Part shown: in pieces, positions 14,726 to 19,329 of the stretch
How the letters are laid out: each line of letters opens with the position of its first letter
Numbering within the stretch: the first letter of the stretch is position 1
NCBI GenBank assembly: GCA_035327525.1
Contig: DAOLDC010000011.1
Location: forward strand, 1-19,329
Origin: JAKLEX01 sp035327525
Lineage (GTDB): Bacteria; Patescibacteriota; Minisyncoccia; Phycocordibacterales; JAACPR01
Direction: 5' to 3'
Length of the DNA stretch: 19,329 bases
The notes under the pieces: generated by a model
What the model was told of the DNA's origin: nothing
Database searches by the model: none
What the model saw: only the letters and a program-made list of their open reading frames with translations
Program-made: the position numbers and the translations under genes

Positions 14726-15190
14726 TCATTTAAAAGATATTACCATTATTTTATCTAAACCAAAAAACTCAGTGATTTTCCTTTCAACTCTATCTTCAGT
14801 GGTGATTACTACAAGTTGATCAAACCCAATGTATGCGGTTTTAACCATCTCATCACCATTCACATGGCACAATACCGAGCCTAAATCCAACACAGGGATA
14901 ATCACCACTGCGTTGATCCCAAGACTGGCTAAAGTATCCTGAAGATCGGATTGATTTTTCTCCAAGACATCACGAGCGATCTGGCGTAATTCGAAACTGG
15001 GCAATTCTCTTCCCATTTGTCCATGTGGACTAGGAACAATTCCCATTTTAGAAAATGCTTCATTGATTTGAGTCCCTCCACCCACACAGATTACTGTAAA
15101 ATAATCTCGAGTGACGACTCTTAAATATTCAATGAAATTCACACTCCGACTCAGGTCTCCCGACACCTTAACAAACAGGTTTTTTCTCAT
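14726..15190 (-). CDS. Short amino-acid-kinase-fold protein
   Basis: This 154-residue protein begins NLFVKVSGDL (Lys8 and Gly11 as in the phosphate-binding strand of carbamate, UMP and acetylglutamate kinases) and has VICVGGGTQIN (33-43), the second glycine loop of that fold. It is about two thirds the length of true members, ends ITTEDRVERKITEFFGLDKIMVI, and may lack a complete nucleotide site. Activity is therefore uncertain. It differs from its neighbours: the GC content is visibly higher, and AAGGAG (15197-15202) sits 6 nt before the ATG as a proper Shine-Dalgarno. TTGACA/TTGACG boxes lie farther upstream. It probably has a different origin from its flanks. Confidence 0.6.
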   Translation of the reverse strand: MRKNLFVKVSGDLSRSVNFIEYLRVVTRDYFTVICVGGGTQINEAFSKMGIVPSPHGQMGRELPSFELRQIARDVLEKNQSDLQDTLASLGINAVVIIPVLDLGSVLCHVNGDEMVKTAYIGFDQLVVITTEDRVERKITEFFGLDKIMVISFK

Positions 15191-15196
15191 TGATTA

Positions 15197-15202
15197 CTCC
15201 TT
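15197..15202 (-). promoter_or_regulatory. Shine-Dalgarno of the kinase-like gene
   Basis: AAGGAG, 6 nt before the ATG at 15190, is an optimal ribosome-binding site. It matters because almost every neighbouring gene has none and appears leaderless. Confidence 0.8.
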
Positions 15203-15305
15203 TCAAGTTTCTCTCTGTTTTTAGAGTAATAAAAATTAATACATCTGTCAAACAGATATACGTCAATTACACAGCCACCACGCCTAACAAAAAGACATTC
15301 TTGAC

Positions 15306-15920
15306 TTACACGATCTTTTTCAACTCCCATACTCTACCAAATCTAGACCATCGCTTTCTTACAACTTCTCTAGGAAGCCTCATGAAATAATAATCATTGG
15401 AAAGTTTTGTATATTCCAACATCGGGACTTTATGTGTATCACATACATAGAACACACCCGTATCATAGCCATATACGAAAATTACATGATCGAGTAGTCC
15501 TCCATATTTTAGCCCTATATCTACACCAACTACCCTCTCTTCATCTACAGATCTCTCTACTATTCGTTCAGCATCAAATAAACTTATTCTAGAAAATAAC
15601 ATTGCATTAAAAAGATTCCAAAAAGAATTGATTGCAGTTGTATTTATAAAGAGCTTTAAATTATTCTCTTTTAAATAATCAGGTAAGTAAATAAATTGTA
15701 ATTGAGTCCACATAAGCCAAGATGGTAATCTAAGGCCAAAGAAACGATTTCTTTCCATATAAACAGGGTTTAAATTAATTGCATTAAACTTATCGGGAAA
15801 GTAGTAGTGCAAAGCATAATATAGAAAATCTCTACCGCATCGATTTTTAACGGTTTTGCCATCAACCACCTCTCGCTCGACAAAACTAAACTCATCTAAA
15901 CTCCTAGGTAAAGATTTCAT
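15306..15920 (-). CDS. Papain/C39-like cysteine peptidase-fold protein
   Basis: This 204-residue protein has no confidently recognised family. Its pattern suits a papain-fold C39-like protein: Cys28 at the start of a helix (NRCGRDFLYYAL), GLRLPSW near 62-68, then GLLDHVIFVYGYD with His145, and VCDTHK with Asp161 as a candidate third residue, ending in a MRLPREVVRKRW segment. C39-like peptidases cleave leader peptides or bind substrates; nothing shows which applies here. TAGAAT (15927-15932) lies 6 nt before the ATG. The kinase-like gene follows after 115 nt in the same repeat-bounded unit, so the two may function together. Confidence 0.6.
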   Translation of the reverse strand: MKSLPRSLDEFSFVEREVVDGKTVKNRCGRDFLYYALHYYFPDKFNAINLNPVYMERNRFFGLRLPSWLMWTQLQFIYLPDYLKENNLKLFINTTAINSFWNLFNAMLFSRISLFDAERIVERSVDEERVVGVDIGLKYGGLLDHVIFVYGYDTGVFYVCDTHKVPMLEYTKLSNDYYFMRLPREVVRKRWSRFGRVWELKKIV

Positions 15921-15996
15921 ATAAAAATTCTATCACGGTTCAAAATTTTATGCACCGAAGGAATTTATGTAGTTCACAAAACACGGGTGAAAATTC

Positions 15997-16025
15997 TGCG
16001 CGGGCTAGTGGATGATGTTGGAACT
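15997..16025 (+). repeat. Cassette repeat R5
   Basis: This near-consensus copy reads TGCGCGGGCTAG ... GGATGATGTTGGAACT, preceded by AAAATTC. It lies between the papain-like gene start and the second zincin gene, whose stop is 52 nt away. Confidence 0.92.
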
Positions 16026-16077
16026 AGTCTAAAGATAAAGAGTATTACAAACAATTATGTAACCACCGTTAATCTAA

Positions 16078-16722
16078 CTATTTAATATTATCCCAAACAT
16101 ATTTGATATCTTGATTTTTTTCCCAAAGTTCTAAAATTTTATTTCTCAGTACTTGATGTTGGGGATATCCTTTATCTTCAACTCCATTAGGTAACAAGTG
16201 CCTACATTCAGCGTTTAGTAGAACGGTCAGAGATTCTTTGAGATCATTATATTTCTCCTTACCGAGCTTGTTCTGCTCTTCGGCACCAAACTTCTGCCAT
16301 GTATAAAAATGCCAAAGTTCATGCATTGTAGTCCTTTGTGATGAAAGAGTGGGTACTGTAACAAAAAAATAATTATCCTGAATATTGTATGGGCACCGAT
16401 TATTTATCGTTAAGTATCCGGTAATATTATGCGTAAGAGTTGCTTCAAACACTTGTTGAGCTATCTTGTGATATTTGTCGGCAATAGTATCCCAGTCATT
16501 CTGATATTTTGCTACAGATTTTTCTAAATTGATTCCTTCTTCTAATAGGTATTTCTGGACAAATCGAGCGACAACTTCTTCGGTTGGTGAATCGCCATAT
16601 TCTTGAATGAGTTTTTCGTAAACCTTAGTGGCGAACGGAGAATTATTATTACTTGAGCTCTTACCTCTATTCAGAATACACCAAATATCTTTTTCTTTGT
16701 TGTATTCAAAAGTTACTTTCAT
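16078..16722 (-). CDS. Zincin-like protein with HELWH motif
   Basis: This 214-residue protein carries TTMHELWHFYTW (132-142), an HExxH zinc site (His134, Glu135, His138). KESLTVLLN follows about 25 residues later, with Glu163 as a candidate third ligand. There is no signal peptide or TM helix. The N-terminal half (helical, acidic, 31-100) is unfamiliar. It is not obviously related to the other zincin of the array apart from the motif. TAGAAT (16729-16734) is 6 nt before the ATG, a leaderless arrangement. An enzymatic role as a peptidase is inferred from the motif alone. Confidence 0.75.
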   Translation of the reverse strand: MKVTFEYNKEKDIWCILNRGKSSSNNNSPFATKVYEKLIQEYGDSPTEEVVARFVQKYLLEEGINLEKSVAKYQNDWDTIADKYHKIAQQVFEATLTHNITGYLTINNRCPYNIQDNYFFVTVPTLSSQRTTMHELWHFYTWQKFGAEEQNKLGKEKYNDLKESLTVLLNAECRHLLPNGVEDKGYPQHQVLRNKILELWEKNQDIKYVWDNIK

Positions 16723-16791
16723 ACAAAAATTCTACCACGTTAGAAACTATAAATCCTTAAAGCAAATAAGTATATTGTTAAAAATTCTGAA

Positions 16792-16820
16792 TGCGCGGTC
16801 TAGCGGACGATGTTGGGACT
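16792..16820 (+). repeat. Cassette repeat R6
   Basis: TGCGCGGTCTAGCGG ... ACGATGTTGGGACT. The TAG stop of the Fic gene is formed partly by the end of this repeat. This copy is the most like the tRNA-Asp 3' junction: both contain GGTCTAGCG and, after a similar spacing, GGGACT. Confidence 0.92.
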
Positions 16821-17790
16821 AAGATTGTAAACCTTTGACAAAAATAAACAGCATTTTTATGAATTCCTCAAAACTATTTATATTAACTTCCCAATAATTT
16901 TCTGCTTTTCTTAGATTTTTGTAATAAGTTTGCCTATTTTCAAAATAGTAATTTTCAGTTTGTAAAAACCAAATATTTTTACCGCTTTTTTGCGACATAA
17001 ACCACTTTTCTAGCAATCGAGCAGATCTTCCATTTCCATCCAGAAATGGGTGTACTAAGGCAATTTCCAAATGAAGCCAAGCGGACCAGAATATAATCTC
17101 TGGTTCAGACATTTTGTTTGCTATTAGTTTTTCAATAATATTAAAAATTTGCGACATTTCATTTTTTATCAAAAAATGTTCCGGGCCAGAATATACCAAT
17201 CCCTCTTTTCCAAATACACCCACAGGCTCTTGTCTGTAATTACCTTGTCTTGCTACAGAAAGAATATGTTTTGATAATAATTTATGAGATTTTAGGAAAT
17301 TTTTCTCATTCAATTTATTCGATTCGGCAAAATCATATGCCTCGACTAAATCTTGAACTTCTGCCAATTCTTTTTTTGAAAATCTAGATAAATTATCCTT
17401 ATTGATAAAAGAATTTAGATCAATAGAAACACCTTCAATATTCGAAGAGTAAACGGCACTGCTTTGTAACATAAAATCTAAATCATGTTTACCACCAGAA
17501 ATCTTTGGGAATTTAAGTTTTGAATATTTTTTTAAAAATATCGGTAAAAGATTGTGTTTTGCAAAATCAAAATCATCTTGAACTCTAGTATATTTATATT
17601 TCTGATTTAATGAATAAACGGTAAGTGGTGACTCTCCTTTTTTGATAACAAATTTATCTGAGAGCAATTCTTTTAAATGTCGATGAATAATTTGATTTGA
17701 TAATTTCAATTTGATAGAAATATTCGTAGCTCCAAAATCACCTTTTGATAGTAAGTTTAATATGGTCAATCTAGTATCAACATTTTTCAT
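16819..17790 (-). CDS. Fic-family AMPylase with N-terminal winged helix
   Basis: This 323-residue protein starts at the ATG at 17790; an upstream in-frame TTG lies beyond the operator. Residues 1-70 form a winged helix-turn-helix (TRLTILNLLSKGDFGATNISIKL, then LSNQIIHRHLKELLSDKFVIKK). The Fic core carries HPFLDGNGRSAR (247-258) with all catalytic residues for transfer of AMP (or another nucleotide moiety) to a target hydroxyl. SSNIEG (115-120) fits the inhibitory (S/T)xxxE(G/N) motif located N-terminal of the core, as in self-inhibited class II Fic proteins. GVFGKEGLVYSGP is the flap region. Two palindromic operator sites upstream suggest it represses its own gene. The stop is inside R6. Confidence 0.92.
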   Translation of the reverse strand: MKNVDTRLTILNLLSKGDFGATNISIKLKLSNQIIHRHLKELLSDKFVIKKGESPLTVYSLNQKYKYTRVQDDFDFAKHNLLPIFLKKYSKLKFPKISGGKHDLDFMLQSSAVYSSNIEGVSIDLNSFINKDNLSRFSKKELAEVQDLVEAYDFAESNKLNEKNFLKSHKLLSKHILSVARQGNYRQEPVGVFGKEGLVYSGPEHFLIKNEMSQIFNIIEKLIANKMSEPEIIFWSAWLHLEIALVHPFLDGNGRSARLLEKWFMSQKSGKNIWFLQTENYYFENRQTYYKNLRKAENYWEVNINSFEEFIKMLFIFVKGLQS

Positions 17791-17798
17791 ATATGTTA

Positions 17799-17844
17799 AG
17801 TTTACTATAAACCCAGCCAAAGTCAATTGAGTTTATAGTAAACT
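17799..17844. promoter_or_regulatory. Paired palindromic operator of the Fic gene
   Basis: Two 13-bp palindromes GTTTA-n3-TAAAC (17800-17812 and 17831-17843) are centred 31 bp apart, about three helical turns. They are also inverted relative to each other, so 14-bp arms match perfectly. On the minus strand, TTGACT lies between them, and TAAACT, at a 16-bp spacing, overlaps the ATG-proximal palindrome. A dimeric winged-helix protein bound here would block the promoter. The Fic protein's own N-terminal domain is the obvious candidate. Confidence 0.75.
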
Positions 17845-17892
17845 ATAAAACATCGAGTGTTCCGTGTACCCTAGAAACCTTCTTTATTTTAA

Positions 17893-17921
17893 TGCGCGGT
17901 CTAGTGGCCGATGTTGAAACT
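17893..17921 (+). repeat. Cassette repeat R7
   Basis: TGCGCGGTCTAGTGGCC ... GATGTTGAAACT, with a left flank CTTTATTTTAA that is shared exactly with the hybrid junction at 19020. It ends 4 nt before the stop of the next gene. Confidence 0.9.
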
Positions 17922-17925
17922 GGGA

Positions 17926-18483
17926 TCAATAATTATAATTTGTAATTTTCTCTAATTTGTCTATAACATCACGATCAGTAATTCTTTTTATCTTTGTTAT
18001 TTTCCATTCGCCGTCATCATAAGTAGAGCATTTAGCTTTATATGGTAAAAAATAATACAACTGATTCTTATCACATGTATCTATTTGTATTGATGCCTCA
18101 TTTGGGAAAAAAATTCTACTATACCTTTTAGAGGAAATATCGTCAAAACCAAAATCTTCAATCTCTGCAATGACTCTGTAACACTTGATTGTATTTCTAT
18201 CAATCGGACATGCATAAACTTGATAAAATCTATCACCGTATACTAAAAGAGAAATTGAATAAATTGATGATAATAAAAATGACACAACAAGTATAAACTT
18301 AAATATCGGTGTCTTCATAAAATCATTTTCTTTAACTAAATAAGGTTCTTTTAAAAAATTTTGAACGAAAATTGTATGAACGAAATACACAATAAAACTC
18401 AAAATTCCAGCAATAAGAACCGTATATATTCCTATCATTATAATTACACCAAACATTTTCAAAATTAGATATAAATATTCCAT
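17926..18483 (-). CDS. Two-TM membrane protein with extracytoplasmic domain
   Basis: This 185-residue protein has TM1 at about 10-38 (FGVIIMIGIYTVLIAGILSFIVYFV) and TM2 at about 60-82 (FKFILVVSFLLSSIYSISLLVY). A C-terminal domain of about 100 residues with four Cys follows (ACPIDRNTIKCYRV, DTCDKNQ, AKCSTYDDGEW). The Cys spacing and the two TM helices suggest that domain lies outside the membrane with disulfides. No family is recognised. TAAAAT (18488-18493) is 4 nt from the ATG. A candidate pseudoknotted RNA lies just upstream. It is the tRNA-proximal gene of the array. Confidence 0.7.
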   Translation of the reverse strand: MEYLYLILKMFGVIIMIGIYTVLIAGILSFIVYFVHTIFVQNFLKEPYLVKENDFMKTPIFKFILVVSFLLSSIYSISLLVYGDRFYQVYACPIDRNTIKCYRVIAEIEDFGFDDISSKRYSRIFFPNEASIQIDTCDKNQLYYFLPYKAKCSTYDDGEWKITKIKRITDRDVIDKLEKITNYNY

Positions 18484-18504
18484 GATTATTTTAAATACAA
18501 GAGC

Positions 18505-18639
18505 GGACAGCCGAGGTTTTCAACCATAAATGAACCAACAAGGGGCTTAATCATAGAACTCGGACTGCCCGTTTCTGTCTACGATTGAGCAAGTACGAAA
18601 AAATCCCGTCCTATGGGTTTATTTCATTATGGTTGAACC
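18505..18639 (-). ncRNA. Candidate pseudoknotted structured RNA
   Basis: A GC-richer island in very AT-rich DNA. By-eye pairing gives P1, TTCATTATGGTTGAACC (18623-18639) with 18515-18534 (about 17 pairs, small bulges), and P2 inside it, CATAGAAC/GTCCTATG (18552-18559/18608-18615). A pseudoknot pairs GGACAGCCGAG (18505-18515, outside P1) with CTCGGACTGCC (18559-18569, inside P2). A promoter-like TTGTATAGT lies upstream on the minus strand. It could be a leader of the membrane-protein gene (ATG at 18483) or an independent RNA. It matches no class I recognise; the strand is inferred. Confidence 0.4.
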
Positions 18640-19019
18640 ACTTAACTATACAACTTCTGAGACTATTTTAAAAGCTTTTAAATTTAATAATGCTTTTCAA
18701 TTTTATTTGTTTCATTATTATAAGTGTGGTTAATTATTAATTTGATTACAACATCAATAATAGTTATTGAAACGCTAAACTTTTTATTTAGAATATGTTT
18801 TATACTTAATAATTAATACCTTAAGATCTGGATGAGATATTCTTAATCCCCAGTCTTAATTGTTGATATTAAATAATCTAAACAAAAAATATTTATCCTT
18901 GTTTTATTAATATGTCTAACTTATTTTTGACTTATCTAAACTAGTTTTTACCCTTTATATACTTACGCTTACCATATAAACCTAAAAATATTAACTCCTA
19001 CTGATTCCTTACGGATCAA
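18640..19019. other. Very AT-rich gene-free stretch
   Basis: No ORF of useful length occurs on either strand. The only structure seen is an inverted repeat TTAAGATCTGG/CCAGTCTTAA (18821-18831/18850-18859) with one bulged base. Together with the RNA candidate this is the longest non-coding part of the array, next to its tRNA-side end. That is where a leader or recombination-site region might be expected. Confidence 0.5.
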
Positions 19020-19050
19020 CTTTATTTTAATGCGCGAGTGATGGGACTTG
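19020..19050 (+). repeat. Hybrid junction R8 (repeat flank + tRNA-Asp end)
   Basis: Positions 19020-19036 (CTTTATTTTAATGCGCG) are identical to 17882-17898, the left part of R7. Positions 19032-19050 (GCGCGAGTGATGGGACTTG) are identical to 19250-19268, the 3' end of tRNA-Asp. The two matches overlap exactly in GCGCG. This is a candidate att-type junction from recombination between a cassette repeat and the tRNA gene. Confidence 0.75.
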
Positions 19051-19205
19051 GTCACAAATCACTAAGTAAAATTTTTCGCCTCAAAAAAATCGGCTCAAAT
19101 TTTCCTAAGTGTTTGCGACCCCGACTCGCCTCCCCAGGTTTTGCTTCGCAAAACACAAGGGGCCCCGGCTCCGTCTTTCTGCGTCCCTCACTCACTTTGC
19201 ATTAA
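19027..19205. mobile_element. GC-rich element with terminal inverted repeats
   Basis: TTAATGC...GAGTGA(T)GGGAC (19027-19047) is repeated inverted as GTCCC-TCACTC...GCATTAA (19183-19205), with a few unmatched bases near the ends. The core is GC-rich, contains a GTTTTGC-TTC-GCAAAAC hairpin (19138-19154) flanked by CCCC/GGGG, and has no ORF. It resembles a MITE- or REP-like element, or the remnant of an insertion at the tRNA 3' end. Confidence 0.45.
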
Positions 19206-19210
19206 GACAC

Positions 19211-19243
19211 AAAAAGAGCCAGAGCTCTGCTCTGACTCTTTTT
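19211..19243. terminator. Terminator of tRNA-Asp
   Basis: AAAAAGAG/CTCTTTTT with a continuing inner stem CAGAGC/GCTCTG (one mismatch between them) and a TCT loop, with T-runs on both sides. It ends 7 nt from the tRNA 3' end and would stop tRNA-Asp transcription before the array. Confidence 0.88.
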
Positions 19244-19250
19244 GGTCTAG

Positions 19251-19324
19251 CGCGAGTGATGGGACTTGAACCCACGACCTTCCGCGTGACAGGCGGACGC
19301 TCTAACCAGCTGAGCTACACCCGC
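19251..19324 (-). tRNA. tRNA-Asp (anticodon GTC)
   Basis: This is a complete 74-nt cloverleaf. The acceptor is GCGGGTG/CACTCGC, the D-arm GCTC/GAGC with AGCTGGTTA loop, the anticodon stem TCCGC/GCGGA with loop CTGTCAC (anticodon GUC), and the T-arm GTGGG/CCCAT with TTCAAGT. The discriminator is G, as required for Asp. CCA is not encoded. Its 3' end is the source of the 19-bp match at 19032, and it is the likely integration site of the array. Confidence 0.96.
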
Positions 19325-19329
19325 ATCTT

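Larger units (their letters stand above)
10949..19050 (-). mobile_element. Cassette-like gene array with dispersed repeats
   Basis: About 8.1 kb between aspS and tRNA-Asp is built from small genes separated by copies of a 29-bp repeat (cores at 10949, 11933, 12996, 13850, 14540, 15997, 16792 and 17893; a hybrid end at 19020). All copies have the same orientation, opposite to gene direction. Each interval holds one or two genes of unrelated families, with a promoter next to the start codon and usually a stop within 0-13 nt of a repeat. This is the organisation of an integron cassette array. However, no recombinase gene is in the window, and the repeat's end reads GTYYYAAC (one base longer than RYYYAAC) with no regular GTTRRRY partner. 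The limits are those of the repeats. Mobility is inferred, not seen. Confidence 0.6.

Noticed and set aside
16739..16748. GTTAGAAACT upstream of the second zincin gene, similar to the right end of the repeat
   Set aside because: Only ten bases match, with an extra A and no left half; not counted as a copy.
11933..17921. CRISPR array
   Set aside because: Repeat spacing is 0.7-1.5 kb and the intervals hold genes, not short spacers.
18560..18639. tmRNA, because GACGGGATTT and TTCAACC are visible on the minus strand
   Set aside because: The GGGG...TTCGACGGG start, the tag ORF and a tRNA-like 3' half are absent.
10949..19050. Canonical integron with attC sites
   Set aside because: No integrase gene is in the window, and the repeats lack the paired RYYYAAC/GTTRRRY boxes and clear imperfect palindrome of attC. 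The match is architectural only.

Overview
The window is AT-rich and gene-dense, and nearly all genes lie on the minus strand. It carries bacterial housekeeping genes: ftsE/ftsX, an RF2-type prfB, murI, alr, a bacterial-type aspS and tRNAs for Thr (GGT), Thr (CGT) and Asp (GTC). Several proteins are trimmed: AspRS lacks its usual inserted domain, RF2 has a short first domain, and the VIT/CCC1 transporter lacks its cytosolic part. Most genes have no Shine-Dalgarno sequence. Instead they have a -10-like hexamer 4-12 nt before the start codon, so their mRNAs are probably leaderless. These traits fit a streamlined bacterium such as a member of the Patescibacteria (CPR). That placement is an inference; no marker phylogeny was possible. 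The presence of RF2 and several TGA-terminated genes fits the standard genetic code.

Layout, 1-10.8 kb (core region): a family-1 glycoside hydrolase; ftsE-ftsX; tRNA-Thr followed 17 nt later by prfB; a small membrane protein with a possible three-way-junction RNA upstream; a VIT-like metal transporter next to a second tRNA-Thr; a plus-strand gene of unknown function with a clear Shine-Dalgarno; murI-alr (D-Glu and D-Ala for peptidoglycan), divergent from a CaCA-family cation exchanger; a 67-residue membrane protein; and aspS.

Layout, 10.9-19.3 kb (accessory region): this is an array of small unrelated genes separated by copies of one dispersed 29-bp intergenic repeat, all in the same orientation. 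Seven copies are clear and one is diverged. The cargo is a signal-peptide membrane-anchored protein, a GNAT acetyltransferase, two HExxH zincins, two two-TM membrane proteins, a 57-residue ORF, a 2H phosphoesterase, a pair made of a short amino-acid-kinase-like protein and a papain/C39-like protein, and a winged-helix Fic protein with a two-site operator. For most units the stop codon falls within 0-13 nt of a repeat, and most genes have their own promoter. This is the architecture of a gene-cassette array. The array ends beside tRNA-Asp. The last junction is a hybrid: 17 bp identical to the flank of the neighbouring cassette repeat overlap by GCGCG with 19 bp identical to the 3' end of tRNA-Asp. 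That is what a crossover between a cassette repeat and the tRNA gene would leave.

No recombinase gene is visible in the window, and the repeats do not meet the canonical integron attC consensus. The array is therefore best described as an integron-like or tRNA-targeted cassette array of unrecognised type. A possible pseudoknotted RNA and a GC-rich element with terminal inverted repeats lie at its tRNA-proximal end.
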